A stretch of 64,000 nt of DNA from Armatimonadota bacterium. GTDB lineage: Bacteria > Armatimonadota > HRBIN16. The translations under genes and the position numbers were made by a program. Below the pieces are notes generated by a model that was given only the letters and a program-made list of their open reading frames with translations, had not been told where the DNA came from and did not search any database. Position 1 is the stretch's first letter; each line of letters opens with the position of its first letter. Positions 11,408-20,279 of the stretch are shown here, one piece after another. Where the stretch lies: contig BPGT01000002.1 in assembly GCA_026003175.1 (NCBI GenBank), positions 620,001-684,000 of the forward strand, in the 5' to 3' direction.

Positions 11408-11761
11408 GCATGCCTATTGGAGCCTTATCACTTCGAGGAGCGCGGTATAATCGCGCCTCGCTGATGCTGGAAGGAACCTGGGAAGAGATTGCCTCCCGCG
11501 CAAGCGAGTTTCTGGGAAAGCGCGTGTGTCTGACGGTGCTGGATGACGCCGAGACCCCAACGCCGCGTTTGCCTGCTGGCATCCCTGCGTCGCATGGGAT
11601 GCGATGGCAGGACAGCTCTCCGAAGAGGAAGTGGAAGCCCTTTGGCAGGCGATGTCTGGATTGCCGCTTTTGCTCGAGCATATTGTATACCACTGTTGAC
11701 AACCGACCGCCACTTCGAGGCGGTTAAGTCTATAGGGGATATAGAGATTGTGTTCGTGTAA
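11404..11761 (+). pseudogene. Decayed vapBC-type toxin-antitoxin remnant
   Basis: The first frame (ATG 11404, coupled to the czcB stop) reads 'LEGTWEEIASRASEFLGKRV' and 'LTVLDDAETP', resembling a short antitoxin. It then runs into unrelated sequence. From about 11654 a second frame reads 'DVWIAAFARAYCIPLLTTDR' followed by 'HFEAVKSIGDIEIVFV' and TAA 11759-11761. That is the C-terminal block of a VapC PIN nuclease with its 'TTDRHF' acidic residue. Most of the toxin is missing, so it is a deletion derivative lying between two pump genes. Confidence 0.65.
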
Positions 11762-11782
11762 ACCAAATTCAAGGAGCCGACC

Positions 11783-14700
11783 ATGTTAGAATCGTTGATT
11801 CGTTTCTCGGTGCGCAATCGCGCGGTCGTGTTGGTGCTGACGCTCTTTTTGGTGGGCGTAGCCATCTATCAGGCGTTGCAACTGCCGATCGACGCCGTGC
11901 CCGACATCACCAACAAGCAGGTGGTCATCAACGCGCTCGCGCCCGGCTTGGGCGCACAAGAGGTCGAACGGCAAATCACCTTCCCCATCGAGCTGGGACT
12001 GGCAGGGCTGCCGTATCTGAAAGAGACGCGCTCCACCTCGATGTTCGGGCTATCACAGGTGACCGTGGTGTTCGAAGACTCGGTGAACCTCTATTTCGCT
12101 CGGCAGTTAGTCAGCGAGCGTCTCCAAGCGATCCAAACAGAACTCCCGCCTGGTGTCCGCGCCGAGATGGGACCCGTCAGCACGGGGCTGGGCGAACTGG
12201 CGCACATCGAGGTACGCAACCCGAACCTGAGCCTGATGGAGCGCGCTGCCTTGGCGGACTGGGTCATCCGACCGCAACTGCTCACCGTGCCCGGCTTAGC
12301 GGAGGTGACGCGCTGGGGCGGTGAAACGCGCCAGTATCTCGTGGAGGTGGACCCGAAACGCCTCGAATCCTACGGTTTGAGCCTGCGCGATGTGATGGAA
12401 GCGCTGGAGACCAACAACCAGAACGCCGGCGGAGCGTACATTGTGCGCGGCGCACAGCAGGCGATGGTACGCGGCGTCGGACAAATCACCTCGCTGGACG
12501 ATATCCGCAAGATTGTGATTACAGCTCAAGACGGCGTGCCCGTGATGCTGGAACAGGTCGCCCAAGTCAAAGAAGCGCCCGCCGTGCGCTACGGCGCAGT
12601 GACCCAAAACAGCGTGGGCGAGCAGGTCTATGTGCTGAGTTTGCTGCTCATCGGCGAGAACGGGCGCGTCGTGGTACAGCGCGTGAAAGACAAACTGCTC
12701 GCCATCGAAAAATCGCTGCCCGCAGGCACCAAGCTCGTCCCCCACTTAGACCGCTCGAAACTGGTGAACGGCACACTCCGTACCGTCCTGCGCAACCTGA
12801 CGGAGGGCGGGCTGCTGGTCATCGTGATGCTGTTTCTGTTCCTGTTGCAACTGCGTGCGGGGCTCATCGTGAGCAGCGTGATCCCGCTCTCGATGCTGTT
12901 CGCAGTGTTGGGAATGCGCCTGTTCGATGTGTCGGCGAACCTGATGAGTTTGGGCGCAATCGACTTCGGCTTGATTGTGGACGGCGCGGTGATTATTGTG
13001 GAGAACACGGTGCGACGCCTCTCGGAGGCGGTCCGCGCTGCCTCCACACCGCTGACCCGCGACGAGTTAGAGCGGTTAGTGCATGACAGCACGGTGGAGG
13101 TGATTCGCCCCGCCCTGTTCGGCGTGTTTATTATCATCGGCGCGTATGTGCCCATCCTGACGCTGGCAGGGGTGGAGGGCAAGATGTTCCGCCCGATGGG
13201 GCTGACCGTGATTTTTGCGTTGCTGGGCGCGATGCTCCTCTCGCTGACGGTCGTGCCCGCGCTCTGCGCCCAGTTCCTCAAACCGCAGGTGGAACGCGAG
13301 AACCGCCTGCTGGAACGATTGGCGCATCTCTATGAACGCGCCCTGCGCTGGCATTTAGACCGCCGCGCCTTCACTCTGAGCCTTGCGCTGGTGTTCGTGG
13401 CGGTCTGCTTCAGCCTATTCGCGCGACTGGGAAGCGTGTTCGTACCCGAACTGAATGAGGGTAATATCGCCATCTCCGGGTTCTACCCCCCAGACACCTC
13501 GCTGGAGGAAGTGGTGCAACTCTCAGGTCGGCTGGAACAACGGCTCCGAAAGGAGTTTCCCCACGAAATCGCGCATATCTTCACGCGCATCGGTCGCCCC
13601 GAAGCCGCCACCGACCCGATGCTGAACAACCAGGTGGATATTATGATCGAACTCCACCCGCCCGAACGTTGGAAACGCGCGCGCACCAAAGAGCAACTGG
13701 TGGAGCAACTCTCGGAAATCATCGCCCAAATGCCCGGACTGTCGGTCGGGTTCACCCAACCGATTAAGATGCGCATGGACGAGATGATCGAGGGGCTGGG
13801 CGTACGCGCCGACTTGGCGGTGAAGATTTTCGGACCCGACTTGGACGAGCTGAACCGTATCGGGCGACAGGTAGAGGCGATTCTGCGCCAGATTCCGGGC
13901 GCGGTCGATGTATCGATGGAGACGATGGAGGGCTTGCCCCAGCTACAAATCGTGTTAGACCGCGAGCGGATTGCACGCTACGGCGTCCATGCGCAAGATG
14001 TGATGAACGCGCTGGAGGCGGCGCTGGCTGGCAAAGTGGCGACCAGCGTGGTGCAGGGCAACCAGAAGATCGAGGTCGCGCTTCGCCTGCGCAAAGAGTA
14101 TCGCGCTACCCCCGACGCGATTGGCAGGCTCCTGATCCCCACGCCCAGCGGCGTGCGCGTACCGCTGCGCTTGTTGGCGCAAATTCAGGTAGTGGAAGGA
14201 CCGGTGCGCATCAACCGTGAGAACGGTCAGCGGCGTGTACTGGTGCTGGCGAATGCACGCGGGCGCGACTTAGGCTCGGTGGCGGAAGACGCGCATAAGC
14301 GATTACAGAAACTGCAACTGCCTGTCGGTTACTGGATTGAGTACGGCGGCGCGTATGAGCATCTGGTATCGGGACGCGCGCGGCTGGGGATTGTCGTGCC
14401 TGCCACTTTCGGCGCCATCTTGCTCTTGCTCGTTCTCGCGCTGGGCAATCTCCGCTATGCGCTGATGGTCTTCACGGCTATTCCCTTCGCGCTGACGGGG
14501 GGTATCCTCGCGCTGCTGGTGCGCCATATGCCCTTCTCGATGTCGGCAGGCGTCGGTTTCATCGCGCTGGGCGGGATCGCCGTGCTGAATGGACTGGTGA
14601 TGATAAGCGCCATTAACCAGCTGCGCCAGCGTGGGGTGACCTGTCGTGAGGCGGTGCTGGAAGGCGCACGGCAACGCATGCGCCCCGTGTTGATGACCGC

Positions 14701-14911
14701 CGCCGTCGCCAGCTTCGGGTTCCTGCCGATGGCGACCTCCCACGGGATGGGCGCCGAGGTGCAACGCCCCCTTGCCACTGTCGTCATCGGCGGACTCATC
14801 ACCAGCACCCTGCTTACGCTCATCGTCCTGCCCACCCTCTACGCCTGGATTGAAGGCTACCTAGAAGCGCGCACCCAGCGGCGACTCCAAACAGTAATGG
14901 GCGAGGGCTAA
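11783..14911 (+). CDS. czcA: Heavy-metal efflux RND pump, CzcA family
   Basis: This 1042-residue inner-membrane proton/metal antiporter has twelve expected transmembrane segments with two large periplasmic loops. The N-terminus '[20 protein letters not shown]' and '[19 protein letters not shown]' are typical of CzcA/CusA (HME-RND). TM4 reads '[15 protein letters not shown]', giving D394, D400 and E407, with the same spacing as the D402/D408/E415 triad of CzcA. This favours Zn2+/Co2+/Cd2+ over Cu+/Ag+ pumps. GGAG precedes ATG 11783. It completes the tripartite pump with czcC and czcB, and no regulator gene is adjacent. The stop codon lies in the loop of a hairpin (14898-14920). Confidence 0.88.
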   Translation: MLESLIRFSVRNRAVVLVLTLFLVGVAIYQALQLPIDAVPDITNKQVVINALAPGLGAQEVERQITFPIELGLAGLPYLKETRSTSMFGLSQVTVVFEDSVNLYFARQLVSERLQAIQTELPPGVRAEMGPVSTGLGELAHIEVRNPNLSLMERAALADWVIRPQLLTVPGLAEVTRWGGETRQYLVEVDPKRLESYGLSLRDVMEALETNNQNAGGAYIVRGAQQAMVRGVGQITSLDDIRKIVITAQDGVPVMLEQVAQVKEAPAVRYGAVTQNSVGEQVYVLSLLLIGENGRVVVQRVKDKLLAIEKSLPAGTKLVPHLDRSKLVNGTLRTVLRNLTEGGLLVIVMLFLFLLQLRAGLIVSSVIPLSMLFAVLGMRLFDVSANLMSLGAIDFGLIVDGAVIIVENTVRRLSEAVRAASTPLTRDELERLVHDSTVEVIRPALFGVFIIIGAYVPILTLAGVEGKMFRPMGLTVIFALLGAMLLSLTVVPALCAQFLKPQVERENRLLERLAHLYERALRWHLDRRAFTLSLALVFVAVCFSLFARLGSVFVPELNEGNIAISGFYPPDTSLEEVVQLSGRLEQRLRKEFPHEIAHIFTRIGRPEAATDPMLNNQVDIMIELHPPERWKRARTKEQLVEQLSEIIAQMPGLSVGFTQPIKMRMDEMIEGLGVRADLAVKIFGPDLDELNRIGRQVEAILRQIPGAVDVSMETMEGLPQLQIVLDRERIARYGVHAQDVMNALEAALAGKVATSVVQGNQKIEVALRLRKEYRATPDAIGRLLIPTPSGVRVPLRLLAQIQVVEGPVRINRENGQRRVLVLANARGRDLGSVAEDAHKRLQKLQLPVGYWIEYGGAYEHLVSGRARLGIVVPATFGAILLLLVLALGNLRYALMVFTAIPFALTGGILALLVRHMPFSMSAGVGFIALGGIAVLNGLVMISAINQLRQRGVTCREAVLEGARQRMRPVLMTAAVASFGFLPMATSHGMGAEVQRPLATVVIGGLITSTLLTLIVLPTLYAWIEGYLEARTQRRLQTVMGEG

Positions 14912-14920
14912 CCTCGCCCA
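14898..14920 (+). terminator. Hairpin at the end of the czc operon
   Basis: Nine-base perfect stem (TGGGCGAGG / CCTCGCCCA) with loop GCTAA, which contains the czcA stop codon. There is no T run, so termination strength is uncertain. The same GGGCGAGG/CCTCGCCC stem recurs at 49302-49324. Confidence 0.45.
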
Positions 14921-14997
14921 TGCCCTTGAGATGCCTGCCGCGGCGCTCATGCCTAAGAACGCCGATCTCGACAACCCGCTTCTGGTATACTACGCTT

Positions 14998-15075
14998 ATG
15001 CAACTGTGGGGTAATACAATCCTATACGGCGATAACATGTATCTGGAGTTTCTGCGCCCCCGCTTAGTGGTTTTC
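14998..15075 (+). pseudogene. N-terminal stub of a DNA methyltransferase
   Basis: ATG 14998 begins '[20 protein letters not shown]'. The 'WGN..LYGDN...LR' start is typical of site-specific adenine DNA methyltransferases (the GDN precedes the SAM-binding region). After about 20 codons the sequence departs from the family and runs into the IS-like segment. A TATACT box lies at 14985-14990. It is probably the 5' end of a gene cut by insertion or deletion. Confidence 0.4.
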
Positions 15076-15096
15076 TCGTTAAGAAGCTGGTATAAT
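15068..15096 (+). promoter_or_regulatory. Extended -10 promoter of the transposase remnant
   Basis: TGG-TATAAT (15088-15096) is a strong extended -10. The -35 region (around TGGTTT) is weak. Transcription would start near 15103, inside the following hairpin. Confidence 0.5.
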
Positions 15097-15114
15097 CTCC
15101 TCATACTTGAGGAG
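15097..15114 (+). promoter_or_regulatory. Hairpin covering the transposase Shine-Dalgarno
   Basis: A perfect seven-base inverted repeat, CTCCTCA / TGAGGAG, with loop TACT. The right arm holds the GAGGAG ribosome-binding site for ATG 15124. Pairing would hide it. Only transcripts starting upstream, for example from the methyltransferase stub, would carry both arms. Confidence 0.45.
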
Positions 15115-15123
15115 GAGAAAGAG

Positions 15124-15541
15124 ATGCGAAAACCAGTCAAACTACGCCCATTGACCACCGAAGAGAGAGCCCAAATCCGACGATTGGCAGCTTCGCGCAT
15201 TCAACCGTTCCGCCTGGTGCAGCGCGCCCGCCTCATCGCCTTGATGATGGATCATCCGGAACTGTATGCTTGCGAAGCGGCAAAGCGGGTCGGCTTTCGC
15301 AGCCCGACCACGGGTGTTTTTGGGGTGCGACGCTTCAACGAGGAGGGGGTTGGCAGGTCTGCAAGACAAGAAGCGCAGTGGTCGCAGACCGGTGCACAGC
15401 CAAGCAGTGCGCAGTGCTTTGATAAGTCTGGCGCTACAAAAGCCCGACACGTTGGGATATCCGTTCAAGTTGTGGACACAGGTTGTCGTCCCGATTGACC
15501 AGAGCGATCCACGCTACTGTGTCTACAAACACCTTCACTGA
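15124..15541 (+). pseudogene. IS630-like transposase, N-terminal remnant with frameshift
   Basis: ATG 15124 starts '[20 protein letters not shown]', then '[20 protein letters not shown]' and '[10 protein letters not shown]', a helix-turn-helix of the IS630/homeodomain-like type. A one-base shift near 15330-15350 moves the match to the next frame ('[20 protein letters not shown]' is spread across the two frames, then '[17 protein letters not shown]'). After 'FKLWT' the similarity ends. The catalytic DDE domain is absent. Together with the methyltransferase stub it marks an insertion/deletion hot spot between the metal operon and the toxin array. Confidence 0.6.
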
Positions 15542-15792
15542 GGCGCCTCGTCACGTAGGGTTCCGTACAGATAGTAGTCATGGTGCTGGGCTAAATCTGA
15601 TATCCCTGTCTGTAGCCCATACCGCTCCACCAGCGACAACAGCTCTTGCCAAGCCTGTTCGGTGGCGTCATCTACCTTCTCCTCTGTGGGCGTTTCTACC
15701 ATGACCACTCCTGCCTGTCCCTCAGGCACGTCAACAGGCTCTTCGGGAATGAACACTCCCTTGTGAAAGCGCACGCGGATGGTCACCATCAT
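15535..15792 (-). CDS. DUF104-like antitoxin
   Basis: The start is set at ATG 15792 (or the next ATG, 15789) because GGGAGGTG lies just upstream; the longer frame has no such support. The 85-residue protein begins '[20 protein letters not shown]' and '[13 protein letters not shown]', the beta-hairpin fold of DUF104/AF2212-like antitoxins. An acidic helical tail follows with '[20 protein letters not shown]'. Such antitoxins normally pair with a PIN toxin. No toxin gene is next to it, so it is an orphan. It sits at the downstream end of the RHS tail array on the same strand. Confidence 0.55.
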   Translation of the reverse strand: MMVTIRVRFHKGVFIPEEPVDVPEGQAGVVMVETPTEEKVDDATEQAWQELLSLVERYGLQTGISDLAQHHDYYLYGTLRDEAPQ

Positions 15793-15841
15793 CACCTCCC
15801 CTGTCTCTATCATACCGTATGGGCATCTCTGCTGGCAACCA

Positions 15842-16288
15842 TCACGGCAAGTTCGGTTGTGCCAGCAGGTACTGCAGCGCCTCGCGGAAGGAGGTGAACT
15901 CTTCAGTAGGCACTCCATCCTCGTGGTGGATGTAGTAGACGCGGGGCTGCATATCTCCCTCTTTGGCAACAATAAACGCGCCACCACGCTCGGCAAGTAG
16001 CCAGTATACCTCCTCCTCGATACTTACCTCATACATGGAGGCGACGCCAAGCACGGCGTGCTCATGGCTGGAGAAGCCATCGCATTGCTCCAGCAGTTCC
16101 AGATAGTCAGCGGGTAAGCGCAGTCGGCGCTGACGCAGCAGAGCCTCACGCTCTTTGGGGTTCAGAGGAGAGACTATCTCCATGACGCCGTGCTCAGCCA
16201 CCCAATCCGCGAGCCACCCTTTGAGTGGAGCCAAAGAGTTCAAGTCAGTGACCACCTGCAGTTCGGGAGGCGGGGTTGCAGGCTGCAT
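15842..16288 (-). CDS. SUKH (SMI1/KNR4) family immunity protein
   Basis: This 148-residue protein has the SUKH pattern: 'RLRLPADYLELLEQCDGFSS', a central 'SIEEEVYWLLAERGGAFIVA' and 'VYYIHHEDGVPTEEFTSFRE' with a final helix 'ALQYLLAQ'. SUKH proteins neutralise nuclease and other toxins of RHS/CDI-type systems by direct binding. Its start lies inside the RHS remnant at 16240-16428, so the toxin domain that should lie between them has been deleted. It is the most downstream immunity gene of the array. Confidence 0.75.
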   Translation of the reverse strand: MQPATPPPELQVVTDLNSLAPLKGWLADWVAEHGVMEIVSPLNPKEREALLRQRRLRLPADYLELLEQCDGFSSHEHAVLGVASMYEVSIEEEVYWLLAERGGAFIVAKEGDMQPRVYYIHHEDGVPTEEFTSFREALQYLLAQPNLP

Positions 16289-16428
16289 CGGTCTACCACA
16301 TCATCTACGCCCAGCCACTGGCGGATAGTGCCCGTCAAGCCAAAGGTGAGAGTATCGCCCCAGCCTGCAAAGAAGTTCGCGGCGTCATCCAGCCAATCCG
16401 GTCCCGACGGGTCTACTGTGTTAATAGG
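16240..16428 (-). pseudogene. RHS tail remnant, toxin domain deleted (module 7)
   Basis: The frame reads 'PINTVDPSGPDWLDDAANFF' and 'AGWGDTLTFGLTGTIRQWLG', the end of an RHS core ('DPSG') and a pre-toxin linker of a type common in RHS proteins. It ends at TGA 16240-16242, overlapping the start of the SUKH gene in another frame. No toxin domain follows. Confidence 0.6.
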
Positions 16429-16473
16429 ATAAACCTTGCAGAACTTTGCAGCACGGGCAAGCTCAGGAAAAGG

Positions 16474-16842
16474 CTAAAACCGCTTTAAACACAGCAAAAA
16501 ACGCTTCCAAAAACCGGATAGACCCTGTGCCTCTGCAGCCTCTCGCCTCTTCCTTTCCCATTCCTGTCTGTTCAAAGCCGCTTTTTCCACTAGAGATAAA
16601 ATCTCGTGATACTGCTGTTCTGAAGGATTATACAATCGGCAGCGTAAGACCTCCATTTGGCGCACTAGTAGGGAGACCGGACGCCCATATTTATCCAATA
16701 CCACCATCTCCTCCCTGTCACTCGGATCATCACTGTCGTACCACTCGACATAGCTACCCAAACTGTCGAAACCGTGTTCTATAAAATATCCATCATGAAT
16801 GTCGATAAGTCGTACTGGAAAAGCAACCTCATGTACTGGCAT
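16474..16842 (-). CDS. Putative immunity protein of RHS module 6
   Basis: This 122-residue soluble protein starts three bases after the stop of the module 6 toxin, the spacing expected for a toxin-immunity pair. It contains 'HDGYFIEHGFDSLGSYVEWY' and acidic 'DSDDPSDREE', followed by a basic helical end. I do not recognise a family. Its role is inferred only from position. The acidic patch would suit binding of a nuclease. Confidence 0.45.
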   Translation of the reverse strand: MPVHEVAFPVRLIDIHDGYFIEHGFDSLGSYVEWYDSDDPSDREEMVVLDKYGRPVSLLVRQMEVLRCRLYNPSEQQYHEILSLVEKAALNRQEWERKRREAAEAQGLSGFWKRFLLCLKRF

Positions 16843-16845
16843 CGC

Positions 16846-17606
16846 CTACCATCCCTGCCATGGTCTGTGTCTGCCTATGCCCGGTCGTCTATGGCAATGT
16901 AGCCATTTCCAGAAAGGCGCATACCTAGGTGGCGTGTCTTGCCACTTGTGCCAATCTAAGGCGAATATTCGCTTTCCGTCTCGGTAGACATTCATTCCTA
17001 CGCCACCAGTATGTTGGTAATCTATCCACTGGAAATTATATCGTCCTATTCTAACACCGTTGGAGGTCGCTACTCCACCTAAGACTCCGCCCATCCCCCC
17101 AATCAACGCAGCCCCTATCGTCTCGCACGGGCGGTAACAACTTTGCCAGCCAAACGCCAGTGACACCCCTTGCACCGCAAGGTCGCTGCCCGCCCCAGCT
17201 AACGCACCACCAAGCACCCACCAGCTGTGCCCCCAACGCCCAGAGTGCCTGCCAAACTGGCGCCTGCCACCCCGCCCAGCACGCCTGCCGCGCCAATCAC
17301 TGCCCCACGCAACGCACCATGCCAGATGTTCTCACCAGACACCCAGGCGGTCACCCCGCCTATAATGCCTCCAAACACCGCGCCCGCGCTCACCCCTGCC
17401 AGCACAGGCACGAACATTCCATCAGGGTCGGCGATGTGGACGGGGTTATTCAGGCAATAAAGGTAGAGGTCGGGATGTCCCCCTGCAACATCTATCGGGT
17501 CTCTTTGCAGCCACCTACCTGTGCGCGGGTCGTACTCGTGTGCGCCGATATGGTACAAGCCGGTCGCGGGGATGTATTCGTACCCATACACCCCGTTCCA
17601 AGTGAA
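16846..17606 (-). pseudogene. RHS C-terminal toxin tail, frameshifted (module 6)
   Basis: The segment opens with the RHS core end 'FTWNGVYGYEYIPATGLYHI' and 'RTGRWLQRDPIDVAGGHPDL'. A glycine/alanine-rich hydrophobic pre-toxin region follows ('LAGVSAGAVFGGIIGGVTAW'). A one-base shift near 17215-17225 moves the reading to 'LGGALAGAGSDLAVQGVSLA' and the C-terminal domain 'FQWIDYQHTGGVGMNVYRDG', ending 'GIGRHRPWQGW'. The end is rich in Trp, His and Arg and recalls RHS tails ending in GIGxHRPW, but the activity is not known. The N-terminal RHS repeats are absent. Confidence 0.6.
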
Positions 17607-17645
17607 GGATTGCGGGGTGGAGAGGAAAGGATTGTTAGCTTCCCG

Positions 17646-18050
17646 CTACTCGCGGAAATACAATATGCCTGTGATCGCGTCCAGCTGTTTGCCGTAGTTA
17701 TTGGGTTTGCTATCTTCACCCAGCCCCTTGGCATCAAACTCTTCTATCGAGAATATTGGCAAGCTCATGCGCCTCTTCATCCGACAAAGCGATGGAAGGT
17801 AAAGGATAGGAGAGAAGCCGATCCACCAAGTACGATAAATCGGGCACCCTTCGAGCAACCAACTCCTGAAATAAGTCCTCAGTCGGAGGGTGAGAGCTTT
17901 AGGTGTTGCATGAGACTCTCCTGTGGGCGAATTCGGTGTGCTTGGCTACTCTTAGACCACACCGAAACAACCTCAACACGCAAGTTTGTCACAACCACCG
18001 CATCGCCACCCTTCTTATCGCAACTCGCGAACGCTGAAAAACAACCTCTC
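17646..18050 (-). pseudogene. Possible frameshifted immunity-gene remnant
   Basis: No intact gene lies in this 400-base gap. The minus strand shows coding-like pieces in different frames. One is 'VVVTNLRVEVVSVWSKSSQA'. Another is 'EDLFQELVARRVPDLSYLVD' with 'LSDEEAHELANILDRRV', typical of small helical immunity proteins. The last is 'NNYGKQLDAITGILYFRE', which resembles RHS core. A shift near 17885 separates the first two. It may be a decayed immunity gene from a lost module. Confidence 0.35.
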
Positions 18051-18440
18051 CTATTTGTCAACGGAATAGAACCGTAGTTCCTCCTCTAACACTATTGGTT
18101 CAAGCTGCTTAATAGCGTCTTCTACCATTTCGCAAAGAGCTTGAACAGCGTTCTGAACAGCTTCACGACTTTCCTGTGTCCACTGTGAAGAGTTACATAC
18201 TACCATCCAAGAATACACGTCTTCAAGAACCGCCCACTCCCTATGAAATCTTTGTAGCCAATCATGTGGCATCTGTTGTAGATTGTTTTTTAAAAACGTC
18301 AATCCATCTATCATTTCCCTCAATTCTTTAGTGGAAACGAGTGATCCTCGCTCAGTAAGATGTGACCGCAGGAGATTTTGCATTCGCCGTAGCTGGCGTA
18401 GATCATAAGCTCGCGGACTATCAAACTCCTCGTAAAGCAT
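18051..18440 (-). CDS. Putative immunity protein of RHS module 5
   Basis: This 129-residue, mostly helical and acidic protein ('DLRQLRRMQNLLRSHLTERG', 'EMVEDAIKQLEPIVLEEELR') has GGGAGG upstream of its ATG. It begins 15 bases after the stop of the module 5 toxin. No family is recognised. The function is inferred from its place after a DUF4258-like tail. Confidence 0.45.
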   Translation of the reverse strand: MLYEEFDSPRAYDLRQLRRMQNLLRSHLTERGSLVSTKELREMIDGLTFLKNNLQQMPHDWLQRFHREWAVLEDVYSWMVVCNSSQWTQESREAVQNAVQALCEMVEDAIKQLEPIVLEEELRFYSVDK

Positions 18441-18455
18441 GCTGTATCGACCTCC

Positions 18456-19455
18456 CTATGGCTCACCATAGTGTACAGTTACCACACCGCCTCTACGGTT
18501 CAATACAACCGTAATATCGTTTACGGGGTCATAATAGGCAGCGGTACCTGGGTATTTGCCAGGCATTTTTTGCCCGTGCCGAACGGTATTGTCCACCACC
18601 GATGGCATTATACCTCGTTGTTGCATGCGGTCAAATGCATGGCCTGAATACCATCTTCCACAAACCCGACCTGGTGGATTAGTACCCTCAGGCACAGGCC
18701 ACTCGAAGCCGCGATGTCCTATGGGGGCACGTGCCGAAACCGCGGTGCTCCGGGAAGCCGCTGCCCCCGCACGCCATTTAGCGGAAGGCAGCTTTACCCA
18801 CTACGGGCGCCGTTGCCAATAACAAACCACAGAAGGAGTTCCCAAACGCCCGCGGATCGGTACCTGTCAAGCCCTCCCACCACGAGCGAAAACCTCTCTT
18901 AAGAAGGTTCCAAGCGCTTCCCCAAGAGAGTCCGTTTTGACGAAAATAGTCATAGATGGTCACTGGTGAAGTGAAGATGCTCCACAGGCAGTCGCCATAG
19001 CCCGCGAAGACTTGACCCACGTCACCTAAATAGGAGCCAGTTGCCCAAAGCCCGCTGGGGTCTACTTGGTTGATGGGGTCATTCCCTGCAATACCGATAC
19101 AGGTTCGGGTCGCCTGAAGCAGCGTCTATCGGGTCGCGTTGCAGCCACCTTGCCGTGCGCGGGTCGTACTCGCGGGCGCCGACATGGTACAAACCGTGGC
19201 AGGTGTCCACTCATAACCCGCTGCCCCGTTCCAGCGGAAGGGGTTGAAGGCGGTGCCAGCCTGCTCTATCGGGTTGCCCCAGGCGTCGTAACTGTAGCGG
19301 TCGGTGATGTTGCCTGAACTGTCAAGGAGCAAACGGGTGTGACCCAGACCATCCATCACATAATACCGCGTTGCGGCTGGGGAGTGCAAATGGCGCAGGA
19401 GTTGACAGCGGGACATAGGTGGCGGGCAGGTAGCAGTGCGCACTGTGTTTTGCAC
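18456..19455 (-). pseudogene. RHS C-terminal toxin tail with three frameshifts (module 5)
   Basis: The 5' part is RHS core: 'YYVMDGLGHTRLLLDSSGNI', 'YDAWGNPIEQAGTAFNPFRW'. Reading frames change at about 19190 (a base missing before 'LYHVGAREYD'), at about 19090 (an extra base before 'GNDPINQVDPSGLW') and at about 18785. The pre-toxin part is 'DYFRQNGLSWGSAWNLLKRG'. The C-terminal domain reads 'GHRGFEWPVPEGTNPPGRVC', then 'SGHAFDRMQQRGIMPSVVDN' and 'ITVVLNRRGGVVTVHYG'. That end resembles the DUF4258 predicted RNase fold with its H...R..RG helix. The number of shifts suggests the copy is no longer expressed as one protein. Confidence 0.6.
19206..19372 (-). repeat. RHS core direct repeat, copy in module 5
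   Basis: This 167-base stretch matches 26154-26320 with two mismatches and no gap by eye. It encodes the RHS core segment around 'DGLGHTRLLLDSSGNITDRY'. Such near-identity 7 kb apart, next to unrelated toxin ends, fits recombination through the core. Confidence 0.85.
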
Positions 19456-19461
19456 GGACGG

Positions 19462-20256
19462 TTATTCCGCTCTCAGCATAGCGCGTCTCCTCACTACAAT
19501 ATCGTCATTCGTATACAGCTGTCCATCCTCGCCCGCACTACGGAGTGAAAAGTAACCGTGTTTCAAGGATACAGCTATCGGGCGACCCCATCCATCGCTT
19601 AAAGGACCGCCCACCACCTTGTGGGACAGCCACTGAACATACTCGCGAAGCTCACTTTCGTTCGTTGGCAGATCGTCTTTGAGACGCGGGGCAATAAGAA
19701 GCGGTCTATCTTGCCATTGTAGTGCGCAGGTTCCTTTACTTATCTTAACCGCTTCCCGGTGCCGCTCCAGGAAGTGCTGCCTGATATTGTTGACAACATT
19801 CAAGATGCCCCGCACGCCAGATAGGTAAAAGTTCAAAAGACGCTGTGTCCGCTTCTCTGTCGCCTCTGTCGGTACGTTTCTTCGACACACAACGCGTGTG
19901 TGTTCGTTATCCCATATGAGGACAACCCAGAAAGACCTTTCTCCTTCCACGTATGCTATGTCCAAGTAACCACCTGCGCAACCTCGTTCGTAGGGATCTA
20001 GGAATGGATAGAAAGCGGATCGCTCCAAGGCAGGACGGTTGGTGAAAAGCAATCCCGTCCGTTCGTAGACTTGTTCGGCAGCTGTGCACAAAGCCACTGC
20101 TCTGAGAACATCAGGGTAGACTTTTGCAGCACGAACATGTCGCTGTTGAACAGAACGGTATTGGTCCCACAGTAGCAGCAAAATGCTAAAACCCATGATA
20201 GCAACTACCAATATAAAGCCAACAAGATTGTACGTTTTGAGCACTGTAAGCCTCAT
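19462..20256 (-). CDS. Membrane-anchored protein with pseudopilin-like C-terminus, partner of module 4
   Basis: This 264-residue protein has one N-terminal transmembrane helix (about residues 11-31, 'VGFILVVAIMGFSILLLLWD') and an outside domain. The C-terminus, 'LSDGWGRPIAVSLKHGYFSL' followed by 'SAGEDGQLYTNDDIVV', carries the 'DGWGRP...SAGEDG...TNDDI' pattern of type II secretion GspG-like major pseudopilins. The prepilin peptidase motif (Gly-Phe-Thr-Leu-Ile-Glu) is absent. It starts 23 bases after the caspase-like tail, where other modules carry the immunity gene. It could be a membrane-bound immunity protein or a delivery-related protein. The function is not established. Confidence 0.5.
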   Translation of the reverse strand: MRLTVLKTYNLVGFILVVAIMGFSILLLLWDQYRSVQQRHVRAAKVYPDVLRAVALCTAAEQVYERTGLLFTNRPALERSAFYPFLDPYERGCAGGYLDIAYVEGERSFWVVLIWDNEHTRVVCRRNVPTEATEKRTQRLLNFYLSGVRGILNVVNNIRQHFLERHREAVKISKGTCALQWQDRPLLIAPRLKDDLPTNESELREYVQWLSHKVVGGPLSDGWGRPIAVSLKHGYFSLRSAGEDGQLYTNDDIVVRRRAMLRAE

Positions 20257-20279
20257 CCTTTACACTTCCTCGCTGAACA

